Assembly: GCF_039534915.1 (NCBI RefSeq)
Contig: NZ_BAAAWE010000001.1
Location: 6,138,001 to 6,202,000, forward strand
Direction: 5' to 3'
DNA length: 64,000 nt
Origin: Streptomyces roseofulvus
Lineage (GTDB): Bacteria > Actinomycetota > Actinomycetes > Streptomycetales > Streptomycetaceae
Shown: one piece after another, positions 17,377-25,266 of the stretch
Layout of the letters: each line of letters opens with the position of its first letter
Numbering within the stretch: the stretch's first letter is position 1
Program-made: the position numbers and the translations under genes
Notes under the pieces: model-generated
The model's database searches: none
Told to the model about the DNA's origin: nothing
The model's input: the letters and a program-made list of their open reading frames with translations, nothing else

Positions 17377-18678
17377 TCAGAACGGCGCCTGGGCCGCGTA
17401 CACCTCGCGGAGCCGCTGTGCGGTGATCCGGGCCTGGGCGGAAGGGAGGCGCTGCCCGGAGCGGCCGCGGGGAGCGCGGGGAGTGGACGACGGGCCGTCC
17501 GTGTCCGTGGAGGGCCGCGGAGCGGCGGGCGCGGACGAGGGCGCGGCGGTTCCGGACCGCGGTGTGGGACGGTCGACGAGCGTGGGGGTCGGCTCGGGGA
17601 CGACCTGCTCGTCGGTGTCCGGCGCGGGGACGGCCGGCGGGGTGGCGTCCGGGGGGAGCATTACGGTGTCCGGGGGAAGCGCCACGGTCGGCCCTGTCGT
17701 CGGCGACGTGCTCGGCCCGGGAACCGCCGGGGCCGCCGGGACGGTGGGCGGCAGCGGGAGGGCGACCGTCGGCGGCAGGTTGTCCAGCGGATGCGAGGGA
17801 GCCGCCGCCGTGTGCGTCGTGAGCCGGCGCCGTGCCTGGGCGACCTTGAAGCCCTGCGCCTCGATGACCGCCCGGCACTGCTGGACGACGTCGCTCAGCG
17901 CCGGCCGGTCCTCGGCCCGGTGCGCGAGCATCGCCGTCAGCAGGGGCACCAGCTCGTCGGGGACCCCCGACAGGTCGGGAGCCGTCTCCGGGTCCGTGAC
18001 CTGGTGGAAGAGGACGTGGATGTTCGCGGCCTGGTACGGGAGGTGGCCGGAGACGGCGAACAGCATCACGGCGCCGAGCGCGTGCACGTCGACCGCGGGC
18101 GTCAGCGGCCGGTCGCCCCGCGCCTGCTCGGGCGCCATGCAGGCCGGGGTGCCGACCACGGCGTTGGGAGCGGTCAGGGACACGCTCGACTCGGCGAACA
18201 CCGCGAGACCGAAGTCGATGACCTTCGGCCCGTTGGGGCCGAGCAGCACGTTCGCGGGCTTGAGGTCACGGTGCAGCAGACTTTGCTTGTGCACGGTGGC
18301 GAGCGCTTCGGCGAGCGTCGCCCCGAGGGAGGCGGCGAGCAGCGAGGGCAGCGGGCCGTGCAGGGCCACGTGCCGGCTCAGGTCGGGGCCCTCGATGTAC
18401 TCGGTGGCCAGCCACGGCGGATCGGCCTCCGCGTCGGCGTCGAGCAGCGCCGCGATCCGCGCACCCCAGATCGTCTTGAGGATCTCCACTTCCTGGGCGA
18501 AGCGCTGCCGGGTCTCGGAGTCCACGACCGACGGCTTGATCACCTTGACGGCCGCGGGCTCCCCGCCGGGTGACTCGCCCAGGTACACCTGCCCCATGCC
18601 ACCGTGCCCGATGCGGCCGAGCAGCTCGTAGCCGCCCAGCTCGACGGGGTCATGCGGGCTGAGGGGAGCGATGTGCAC
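17377..18678 (-). CDS. Hanks-type serine/threonine protein kinase, soluble, Pro-rich tail
   Basis: 433 residues from a GTG at 18678 preceded by AGAAAGG. The kinase domain spans about residues 17-275: glycine loop GRIGHGGMGQVY (21-32), lysine K45, catalytic loop HRDLKPAN (136-143), DFG (155-157) and the activation segment GTPACMAPEQ. All catalytic residues are present. The C-terminal ~150 residues are Pro/Ala/Thr-rich and disordered-looking, and there is no transmembrane helix, PASTA or other sensor domain. That is unusual for a streptomycete PknB-like kinase and suggests a cytosolic partner. It is followed 83 bp later by the SNF2 helicase gene and preceded by an unknown helical protein. By analogy with PglW in Pgl/BREX-2 it may regulate the methylase-helicase pair; this is inference. 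Confidence 0.85.
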   Translation of the reverse strand: MHIAPLSPHDPVELGGYELLGRIGHGGMGQVYLGESPGGEPAAVKVIKPSVVDSETRQRFAQEVEILKTIWGARIAALLDADAEADPPWLATEYIEGPDLSRHVALHGPLPSLLAASLGATLAEALATVHKQSLLHRDLKPANVLLGPNGPKVIDFGLAVFAESSVSLTAPNAVVGTPACMAPEQARGDRPLTPAVDVHALGAVMLFAVSGHLPYQAANIHVLFHQVTDPETAPDLSGVPDELVPLLTAMLAHRAEDRPALSDVVQQCRAVIEAQGFKVAQARRRLTTHTAAAPSHPLDNLPPTVALPLPPTVPAAPAVPGPSTSPTTGPTVALPPDTVMLPPDATPPAVPAPDTDEQVVPEPTPTLVDRPTPRSGTAAPSSAPAAPRPSTDTDGPSSTPRAPRGRSGQRLPSAQARITAQRLREVYAAQAPF

Positions 18679-18785
18679 GAGGGGCCTTTCTGCTCGTGAG
18701 CGGGAGGACGGAGCTGACGTGTCCGGTCGCACCGCACACGGTATCCGGCCGGAGACCGATGCCGTACGGGCGCGGAGACGGCCCG

Positions 18786-19475
18786 CTATCCGAGGTCGCG
18801 CCTGCGCTCCGCGAGGCACCGGACCCACAGTGCGTGGGCCCGGCGGGCCTCGTGCGCCGATTCCCGGGGGAAGGCCTCGTCGGTGAACCCCACGACCGCG
18901 ACCTGCTCCACCACGTGGACGAGGTGCGCGGCCACCTCGCGGAGGCGTTCGGCATGCGCCTCACGCAGCCGTGGCGCCAGCTCCTCCTCGCGGGCGGCCA
19001 AGGCCATCAGGTCGTCGAAACCCGCGTCGTCCGCGTACGCGGAAGGGAGAGCGGGCAGGTCCGCCCCGGTGAGACGGCGCACCGCCGGCAGGGCGCGCTC
19101 GGTCGCCTCCTCCCGTCCGAGGACGCGGTGCAGCAGCTCTCGGGCGCGGTCCGTGCCGCGGGCGCGAGCGGAGACCGCGTCCAGGGCGTCCAGCTCCCGA
19201 CCGACGCCCGGCTCGTCCTCCGCCGCGAGCAGGGCGCTCAGCCGGGCGGCGATCGCCCGGCTCGTGACCGAGGCGTCGTCGATGACCTCGTAGCAGGCGT
19301 CGAGCTCCTCGAAGGCGCGCCCGGCTGCGCGGATGGCGGCCGTCACCATGGCCGTTGTGTCGCCGTCGAACCGGCCGACCGCTTGGGCGAGCTGCGCGGG
19401 CGTCATGGACAGCGCCGCCGGCAGGTCCTCGGTGTGCCGCTGCCTGGTCGGTCCGCTCGTCGTTCCGGTGCCCAC
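18786..19475 (-). CDS. Uncharacterised all-helical protein upstream of the kinase
   Basis: 229 residues from a GTG at 19475, with GAGGGGG just upstream; ATG at 19406 is an alternative. I do not recognise the family. The sequence is almost entirely amphipathic helix, rich in Ala, Glu and Arg (for example AAREEELAPRLREAHAERLR). It has no signal peptide, membrane span, cysteine cluster or nucleotide motif. It is the first gene of the minus-strand run leading to the kinase, helicase and methylase. It diverges from the McrB-like gene across 187 bp. Candidate roles are an adaptor or a kinase substrate. Confidence 0.7.
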   Translation of the reverse strand: MGTGTTSGPTRQRHTEDLPAALSMTPAQLAQAVGRFDGDTTAMVTAAIRAAGRAFEELDACYEVIDDASVTSRAIAARLSALLAAEDEPGVGRELDALDAVSARARGTDRARELLHRVLGREEATERALPAVRRLTGADLPALPSAYADDAGFDDLMALAAREEELAPRLREAHAERLREVAAHLVHVVEQVAVVGFTDEAFPRESAHEARRAHALWVRCLAERRRDLG

Positions 19476-19662
19476 CGTTCCCCCTCGCCGTGCCGGTGCT
19501 CCGCTCCCGATCATGGGCGTCGGCCGCCCTGCACGGCAACGCGCGGCCGGATCTGTGTCGGCCGAGGCGTCGGAGTTGGCCGGAAATACACGAAGCGACG
19601 CCGAAGTGGATCACGAGCACTCCACAATGCACCCGGCCCTACCCTCCGATCCAAGGACACCG

Positions 19663-21516
19663 ATGCCCGATTCGTACCCGGAGTTCCAGCTGCGCCTGCC
19701 GTATGGCGGGCCCACGGCCAGAGGCCGGCTGCTGACCGAGAGCGGGACCAACGGCAGCCAGAAGATGGTGGTGCTCGCGGGCTCCCCGGCGCGACCCGAC
19801 GTCGTCCCGTCGTTCCCGGCGAAGACGCCTTCCTCGTACCGCCTGCGCGAACGGCTCATCGCGGACGGGGTGATACGCGAAACGTCCACGTGGCCGGGCT
19901 GGCTCGAAGTGGTCGAGGATGTGGAGTGCAACTCACCCTCCGCTGCGGGGGAGATCCTCCTGGGCCGCAGCAGCAACGGGTGGATGGAGTGGAAGACCGA
20001 GGACGGTCGGCCGCTGGCTGACTTCCTCGGCCAGGTGTGGTCGGGTCCGAGCCGCGCCTGGCTGGTGCGGGGGCCGCATTCGGCCGGCCCTGACCTGTTC
20101 CGGCGTGCGTGGCTCCCCGAAGGCAGGGTGTCCCTGACCGCCGCCCACCTGCGTCCCGCCGCCACCCAGGGCATCAGCAAGGAAGAGCTGCGCACTTTCG
20201 TCGACGAGGACTACGGGTCGACGGCGACGTACACCGAGAAGCCGCAGCTCGTCGACGAGCTGCACACCTTCCTCTCCAGGATGCGCCCGGGCGACACGGT
20301 GTGCGCACTCGCCGACGGCCGGCTCCACACCGGAAAGATCACCGGCAACGTCGAGCACCTCGTCGCCGACGACGGAAGCCGCGTCCTGTGGCGCCCCGTG
20401 GAGTGGGGAGGCGAGAGCTTCCCACTGGACGAACTGCCTCAGGAACTGCGTCAGAAGCTCTCGTCGCGCCACGACGTGGTCGACCTCACCACCGTCAAGG
20501 CCGTCGTCGACGGCCTCGGGGTCAGCGACGAGGAACTGGTGGAGGAGGCCCTGGCCGACGGCACCGGGATCAGCGTCGAGCCCCTGGCCGTCGCCGCCCG
20601 CCGCGAGGTGGAGCTGCCCGAGCCCACCGAGGAGCTGCGGAAAGAGCTCCACGTGCACCGCCTCGAATGGCTGCAGGAGATCAGGCAACTGCTCCACGAC
20701 GAGAAGCAGCTGATCTTCTACGGCCCTCCCGGGACGGGCAAGACCTTCCTCGCGCAGAAGCTCGCCGTGTTCTTCGGCGGCGGACCGGAACAGGTCGAAC
20801 TGGTCCAGTTCCACCCGTCGTACTCCTACGAGGACTTCTTCGAGGGCTTCCGCCCCCGAGAGGATCCCGGCACGCACGAGGTCGCCTTCCGGCTCACGGC
20901 CGGCCCGCTGCGCGAGTTCGCCGAACTGGCCCGCAAGGAGGGCAACCGGCACATCCCACACTTCCTGGTCATCGACGAGATCAACCGGGCCAACCTCGCC
21001 AAGGTCTTCGGCGAGCTGTACTTCCTCCTCGAATACCGCGACCTGTCGGTGCGGCTGACCTACTCGGACGAGGACTTCTTCCTGCCCCCCAACCTCTTCG
21101 TCATCGGCACCATGAACACGGCCGACCGCTCGATCGCCCTCGTCGACGCGGCGATGCGCCGGCGCTTCGCGTTCGTCGAGCTGTCCCCGCGCATCGATCC
21201 GACCCGAGGACTGCTGCGTTCCTGGCTGGAGTCCGAGGAGAAGGACCCCGAACCCGCGGACCTGCTCGATGCCCTCAACGCCCGCATCGACGAACCTGAC
21301 TTCAAGATCGGACCGTCGTACCTGATGAAGCCCGGCGTCTACCGCGAGGGCGGACTGGAACGGACCTGGCGGACGAAGATCCTCCCGCTCCTGGAGGAGC
21401 ACCATTACGGCGAAGGTGTGGACATCGAGGGCCGCTACGGCCTGCCGGCACTCCGCAGGACGCTCGCGTCACGCACCACCCCGCCCGAACCGAGCGACGG
21501 GACCAGCGCGCAGTGA
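19663..21516 (+). CDS. McrB-like AAA+ GTPase with N-terminal DUF4357
   Basis: 617 residues from an ATG at 19663 behind AAGGA. Residues 1-125 match DUF4357: VLAGSPARPD, YRLRERLIADGVI, then SPSAAGEILLGRSSNGWMEW. A middle module (about 180-260: MRPGDTVCALADGRLHTGKI and so on) looks like a small beta-barrel. The C-terminal AAA+ domain has Walker A YGPPGTGKTF (about 352-361), Walker B FLVIDEINRANLAKVFGELY and the McrB signature IGTMNTADRSIALVDAAMRR. McrB proteins assemble as hexamers that hydrolyse GTP and drive McrC to cut modified DNA. The N-terminal domains normally read the modification. The McrC gene follows with a GTGA overlap. Confidence 0.9.
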   Translation: MPDSYPEFQLRLPYGGPTARGRLLTESGTNGSQKMVVLAGSPARPDVVPSFPAKTPSSYRLRERLIADGVIRETSTWPGWLEVVEDVECNSPSAAGEILLGRSSNGWMEWKTEDGRPLADFLGQVWSGPSRAWLVRGPHSAGPDLFRRAWLPEGRVSLTAAHLRPAATQGISKEELRTFVDEDYGSTATYTEKPQLVDELHTFLSRMRPGDTVCALADGRLHTGKITGNVEHLVADDGSRVLWRPVEWGGESFPLDELPQELRQKLSSRHDVVDLTTVKAVVDGLGVSDEELVEEALADGTGISVEPLAVAARREVELPEPTEELRKELHVHRLEWLQEIRQLLHDEKQLIFYGPPGTGKTFLAQKLAVFFGGGPEQVELVQFHPSYSYEDFFEGFRPREDPGTHEVAFRLTAGPLREFAELARKEGNRHIPHFLVIDEINRANLAKVFGELYFLLEYRDLSVRLTYSDEDFFLPPNLFVIGTMNTADRSIALVDAAMRRRFAFVELSPRIDPTRGLLRSWLESEEKDPEPADLLDALNARIDEPDFKIGPSYLMKPGVYREGGLERTWRTKILPLLEEHHYGEGVDIEGRYGLPALRRTLASRTTPPEPSDGTSAQ

Positions 21517-22766
21517 CCTTCGACGTCCCGCTCGTCGAACACGGACCCGCGCGCTCAGTCCGGCTCCCCGGCGCCGTGGGCCGCGTACTGGCCGCCTCCA
21601 GGATCCTGGAAGAGGCCGGTCCGGATCCCTACGACCCGGGCGCCTGGCGACTGCGCGCCGGCAGCAGGGTAGGCGCCGTCACGCTCGCCGTCCCCGGCGG
21701 CGAAGGCGTCACGGTGCGGATCACCCCCAAGGTGCCGATCGCCCGCCTGCTCTTCCTGCTCGGCTACAGCAGCGACCCCCGGGGCTGGCGGGACGGCGCC
21801 GTGGACCTGGCCGCGCACGACGACCTCCTCCCGGCGTTCGCGCACGCCGTCGAGCGCCAGATCGACCGCGCACTGCGGCAGGGCCTGCTCCAGGGCTACC
21901 GGACGGCCGAGAAGTCGTCCCCCGTCGTACGCGGCCGGCTCCGCGAGTCCGAACAGATCCGCCGCCGGTTCGGCATGCCCGTGCCCGCAGAGGTGACGTA
22001 CGACGAATTCACCACGGACATCGCCGAGAACCGCCTCCTCCGCGCGGCTGTCGACCGGCTGCTGCGCCTCCCCGGTGTCCCCCGGACCGTACGTACGCGC
22101 CTGATGCACCAGCGGTCCCGGCTGGTGGACATCACACCGCTCACCCGGGGGCAGACACCACCCGGCTGGCATCCGACGCGGCTCAACACCCGCTATCACC
22201 CGGCACTCCACCTCTCCGAAACGGTGCTGAGGGGATGGTCGGCCGAGCACCTGCCCGGGCAGCTGCGCGTGAACGGATTCCTGTTCGACATGAACGGCAT
22301 CTACGAGGACTTCATCTGTACGGCACTACGGGAAGCCATGCGCCCCTACGGCGGCAGAAGTGTCCTCCAGGCCCGGAACATCCACATGGACGAAGGGGAT
22401 GCGATCCGCCTGCGACCCGATTTCGTCTGGTACGGAGAGTCCGGCACCCCACTGATCGTCGCGGACGCCAAGTACAAGGCCCGCAGAAAACGCGGCTTCC
22501 CGAATGAGGATCTGTACCAAATGCTGGCTTACTGCACTGCAATGGGGCTGCCGGAGGGGCACCTGGTGTACGCGAAGGGCAACGCTCCACACATCAGCCA
22601 CCGTGTGCGACATGTCGGTACGGTCCTCCACCAACACGCCATTGACTTGGAACAGCAGCCCGCGGGGTTGCTTGCCGAGATCGACGCACTGGCTCGGCGC
22701 ATGCTTCACGGCTCAGCAATGTCGCTTCAGGGCAGTGCGCCCTCTGGGAGTTTCTCGGATACCTGA
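21513..22766 (+). CDS. McrC-family nuclease subunit
   Basis: 417 residues, GTG start overlapping the McrB stop codon (21513-21516). The N-terminal half has the beta-rich McrC domain that docks in the McrB ring (VTVRITPKVPIARLLFLLGY). The C-terminal PD-(D/E)XK nuclease core is visible in IYEDF, LRPDFVWYG (about 298-306) and IVADAKYK (about 314-321), supplying the D and DxK residues. McrBC complexes are type IV, modification-dependent restriction enzymes. In this context the pair may restrict foreign modified DNA or act with the neighbouring methylase system. The last ~100 bp of the gene are less GC-rich than the rest. A convergent terminator follows. Confidence 0.9.
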   Translation: MTFDVPLVEHGPARSVRLPGAVGRVLAASRILEEAGPDPYDPGAWRLRAGSRVGAVTLAVPGGEGVTVRITPKVPIARLLFLLGYSSDPRGWRDGAVDLAAHDDLLPAFAHAVERQIDRALRQGLLQGYRTAEKSSPVVRGRLRESEQIRRRFGMPVPAEVTYDEFTTDIAENRLLRAAVDRLLRLPGVPRTVRTRLMHQRSRLVDITPLTRGQTPPGWHPTRLNTRYHPALHLSETVLRGWSAEHLPGQLRVNGFLFDMNGIYEDFICTALREAMRPYGGRSVLQARNIHMDEGDAIRLRPDFVWYGESGTPLIVADAKYKARRKRGFPNEDLYQMLAYCTAMGLPEGHLVYAKGNAPHISHRVRHVGTVLHQHAIDLEQQPAGLLAEIDALARRMLHGSAMSLQGSAPSGSFSDT

Positions 22767-22827
22767 GCCGGTGCGTGTCTCCCGATCCCGACCCAAAGTC
22801 CCAGACAAGTCCCACAGACGCCGACGA

Positions 22828-22867
22828 ATCCCCTCCTGGCTCGCATACATGCAGGTCAGGAGGGGAT
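22828..22867. terminator. Convergent terminator between the McrC and MurA-like genes
   Basis: Inverted repeat with 11-bp perfect arms (22828-22838 with 22857-22867) and an 18-nt loop, in the 125-bp gap between two convergent genes. Confidence 0.65.
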
Positions 22868-22891
22868 CAGCGGCGTTGTATCCGAGACTGC

Positions 22892-24421
22892 TCAGATGTC
22901 GCGGAAGATCTCGATCTGCGCGCCGATCGAGTTCAGGCGCTCCGCCAGGTCCTCGTAGCCGCGGTTGATGACGTACACGTTGCGCAGGACCGAGGTGCCC
23001 TCGGCGGCCATCATCGCCAGGAGGACGACGACGGCGGGGCGGAGGGCCGGCGGGCACATCATCTCGGCGGCGCGCCAGCGGGTGGGGCCCTCGACCAGGA
23101 CGCGGTGGGGGTCGAGGAGCTGGAGCCGGCCGCCGAGGCGGTTGAGGTCGGTGAGGTAGATGGCGCGGTTGTCGTAGACCCAGTCGTGGATGAGGGTCTG
23201 GCCCTGCGCGGTGGCCGCGATCGCCGCGAAGAAGGGCACGTTGTCGATGTTGAGGCCCGGGAAGGGCATGGGGTGGATCTTGTCGATCGGCGCCTCCAGC
23301 TTGGAGGGGCGGACCGTCAGGTCGACCAGGCGGGTGCGGCCGTTGTCGGCGGCGTACTCGGCCGAGCGGTCGTGGTCGAGGCCCATCTCCTCCAGGACCG
23401 CGAGCTCGATCTCCAGGAACTCGATCGGCACCCGGCGGATCGTCAGCTCGGACTCGGTGACGACGGCGGCGGCGAGGAGGCTCATCGCCTCGACCGGGTC
23501 CTCGGAGGGGGAGTAGTCGACGTCCACGTCGATCTCCGGGATGCCGTGCACGGTCAGCGTGGTGGTGCCGACGCCGTCGACGCGGACGCCGAGCGCCTCC
23601 AGGAAGAAGCACAGGTCCTGGACCATGTAGTTGGAGGAGGCGTTGCGGATGACCGTGACGCCGTCGTGGCGGGCGGCGGCCAGCAGCGCGTTCTCGGTCA
23701 CCGTGTCGCCGCGCTCGGTCAGGACGATCGGGCGGTCGGGGGCCACCGCCTTCTCCACCTGCGCGTGGTACAGGCCCTCGGTGGCCGTGATGTCGAGGCC
23801 GAAGCGGCGCAGCGCGATCATGTGCGGCTCGATCGTGCGCGTGCCGAGGTCGCAGCCGCCGGCGTACGGCAGCTTGAAGCGGTCCATGCGGTGCAGCAGC
23901 GGGCCGAGGAACATGATGATGGAGCGGGTGCGGATGGCGGCCTCGGCGTCGATGGACTCCATGTCCAGCTCGGCCGGGGGCACGATCTCCAGGTCCACGC
24001 CGTCGTTGATCCAGCGGGTGCGGACGCCGATGGAGTTGAGGACTTCGAGGAGGCGGAAGACCTCCTCGATGCGCGCGACCCGGCGCAGCACCGTGCGGCC
24101 CTTGTTGAGGAGGGTGGCGCAGAGCAGGGCGACGCAGGCGTTCTTGCTGGTCTTGACGTCGATGGAGCCGGAGAGCCGGCGGCGGCCGACGACGCGGAGG
24201 TGCATCGGTCCGGCGTAGCCCAGGGACACGATCTCGCTGTCGAGGGCCTCGCCGATGCGGGCGATCATCTCAAGGCTGATGTTCTGGTTGCCGCGCTCGA
24301 TCCGGTTGACCGCGCTCTGGCTGGTGGCCAGGGCCTCGGCGAGCTGCGTCTGGGTCCAGCCACGGTGCTGCCGGGCGTCACGGATGAGCTTGCCGATGCG
24401 TACGAGGTAGTCGTCTGCCAT
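22892..24421 (-). CDS. UDP-GlcNAc enolpyruvyl transferase (MurA-like) with N-terminal XRE domain
   Basis: 509 residues, against about 420 for ordinary MurA. The extra length is an XRE helix-turn-helix at residues 8-70 (LIRDARQHRGWTQTQLAEAL, then SQSAVNRIERG). The EPSP/MurA fold follows. SKNACVALL matches the conserved Lys-Asn of the UDP-GlcNAc site, and AGGCDLGTRTIEPH (Cys near residue 190) matches the PEP-attacking cysteine loop, so activity is plausible. It would make UDP-GlcNAc-enolpyruvate for peptidoglycan. The same fusion lies next to aconitase in S. coelicolor (SCO5998, from memory), so this marks the right edge of the island. A palindrome 12 bp upstream of the start suggests autoregulation. 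Confidence 0.88.
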   Translation of the reverse strand: MADDYLVRIGKLIRDARQHRGWTQTQLAEALATSQSAVNRIERGNQNISLEMIARIGEALDSEIVSLGYAGPMHLRVVGRRRLSGSIDVKTSKNACVALLCATLLNKGRTVLRRVARIEEVFRLLEVLNSIGVRTRWINDGVDLEIVPPAELDMESIDAEAAIRTRSIIMFLGPLLHRMDRFKLPYAGGCDLGTRTIEPHMIALRRFGLDITATEGLYHAQVEKAVAPDRPIVLTERGDTVTENALLAAARHDGVTVIRNASSNYMVQDLCFFLEALGVRVDGVGTTTLTVHGIPEIDVDVDYSPSEDPVEAMSLLAAAVVTESELTIRRVPIEFLEIELAVLEEMGLDHDRSAEYAADNGRTRLVDLTVRPSKLEAPIDKIHPMPFPGLNIDNVPFFAAIAATAQGQTLIHDWVYDNRAIYLTDLNRLGGRLQLLDPHRVLVEGPTRWRAAEMMCPPALRPAVVVLLAMMAAEGTSVLRNVYVINRGYEDLAERLNSIGAQIEIFRDI

Positions 24422-24432
24422 GCCGTCACGTT

Positions 24433-24448
24433 ATCTCAGATATGAGAT
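24433..24448. promoter_or_regulatory. Palindrome ATCTCA-GATA-TGAGAT upstream of the MurA-XRE gene
   Basis: Perfect 6-bp arms, ending 12 bp before the start codon. A likely operator for the gene's own helix-turn-helix domain. The core TTATCTC...GAGAT is shared with the longer palindrome in front of acnA. Confidence 0.5.
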
Positions 24449-24517
24449 GTGGCGATCATCGGGGTGCGCCAGTCGGGTGACATCTCGTGAGGAATCAGGC
24501 TATAGGCCCTGTTCGGG

Positions 24518-24874
24518 TCATGCCGGGAGGTCGAGCGCCGTGGGGTGGCGCGGCTCGTAGAGCGGAAGCTCCGTCCCGCTCGGCAGTCGTACCGCCGCCA
24601 GCAGGCCCCAGCCCTGGTCGGTGATGGCCCGTGAGATCTCCGCGCCCTTGTCCTCCAGGGCGGTGAGGGTGCGGGTGAGGTCCTCGCACATCAGATAGAC
24701 CTCGTGCTTCGGCTCGCCGTCGGTCGGATGGACCGCGACCTCGGCGGGAGGCAGCCGGAAGACCAGCCAGCCCCGTCCGGCGTCCACGTGCGGGAAGCCG
24801 ACGACGTCCCGGAGGAAGGCCCGGTCGGCCTCGGCGTCCCGGGTGTACAGAATCACGTGCGCGCCGCTGAACAT
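24518..24874 (-). CDS. VOC (glyoxalase/bleomycin-resistance) family protein
   Basis: 118 residues from an ATG at 24874 behind GAGGATCG. The pattern is typical of the VOC fold: SGAHVILYTRDAEADRAFLR, then FRLPPAEVAVHP, an EVYLMCEDL strand and a C-terminal AVRLPSGTELPLYEPRHP. The family covers glyoxalase I, ring-cleaving dioxygenases and drug-binding proteins. Potential metal ligands (H7, E52/H57-type positions, E109) are present but not diagnostic, so the substrate is unknown. It lies between the MurA-XRE gene and a region of tandem repeats. Confidence 0.85.
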   Translation of the reverse strand: MFSGAHVILYTRDAEADRAFLRDVVGFPHVDAGRGWLVFRLPPAEVAVHPTDGEPKHEVYLMCEDLTRTLTALEDKGAEISRAITDQGWGLLAAVRLPSGTELPLYEPRHPTALDLPA

Positions 24875-24966
24875 GCCCCGATCCTCGGCCCGCCCCGCCA
24901 TCCCGGCAACGCGCGCGCGGCCGGACGGGTGGGAGCCTCGGGGCGACCGGCGGCGCGCGACCCGCC

Positions 24967-25099
24967 GGTGGTACGCGGGATCCGCCGGTGCCGCCGGGTG
25001 CAGGTGGTGCGCGGGATCCGACGGTGCCGCCGGATGCCTGTGGTGCGTGGGATCCGCCGGTGCCGCCGGATACCCGTGGTGCGTGGGCCCCGGTGCCGC
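24967..25099. repeat. 36-bp tandem repeat, three full copies and one partial
   Basis: Copies start at 24967, 25003, 25039 and (degenerate, partial) 25075. Each full copy holds CGGGATCCGCCGGTGCCGCC or a 1-2 base variant, with GGATCC exactly 36 bp apart (24978, 25014, 25050). The array lies between the VOC gene and acnA. Small frames over it on either strand have 12-residue repeats but no supported start, so I treat it as non-coding. Confidence 0.85.
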
Positions 25100-25202
25100 T
25101 GAGGCCGGCGGGGCACGGCTTCGCCCGCGCCGCCGCACGTCGGCCCGCGCCACGGCACATCCACCCCGGCCCAGGCATGACCGATCGGCGGGGATGCACT
25201 AG

Positions 25203-25226
25203 AGTTATCTCGACATCGAGATAACT
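25203..25226. promoter_or_regulatory. 24-bp perfect palindrome upstream of acnA
   Basis: Two 11-bp arms, AGTTATCTCGA and its exact complement, around a CA spacer. It lies 126 bp before the acnA start. The length and symmetry suit a dimeric regulator (MarR/GntR/XRE-like), not a terminator. The regulator is unknown; the MurA-XRE protein is a candidate because its own upstream site shares TTATCTC. Confidence 0.6.
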
Positions 25227-25266
25227 GCTTACGGCGCACCGTGGCCGCCTGGTCGGTGAGGGTTAC

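Noticed and set aside
14300..18631. Plus-strand open frame of 1443 codons
   Set aside because: It runs antisense across the helicase and kinase genes and shows only Arg/Gly/Val-rich filler.
14336..18678. BREX type 2 / Pgl
   Set aside because: The kinase next to a methylase is suggestive, but PglZ and PglY are absent and the kinase lacks PglW-like size.
22753..22887. Attachment-site repeats at the island edge
   Set aside because: The repeat is inverted, only 10 bp, and there is no integrase or tRNA; noted only as a possible boundary mark.
24967..25099. CRISPR array
   Set aside because: The 36-bp units are directly adjacent, with no unique spacers and no cas genes.
24988..25224. Small repetitive protein over the 36-bp array
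   Set aside because: Open frames exist on both strands, but no start has a ribosome binding site and the composition fits non-coding high-GC DNA.
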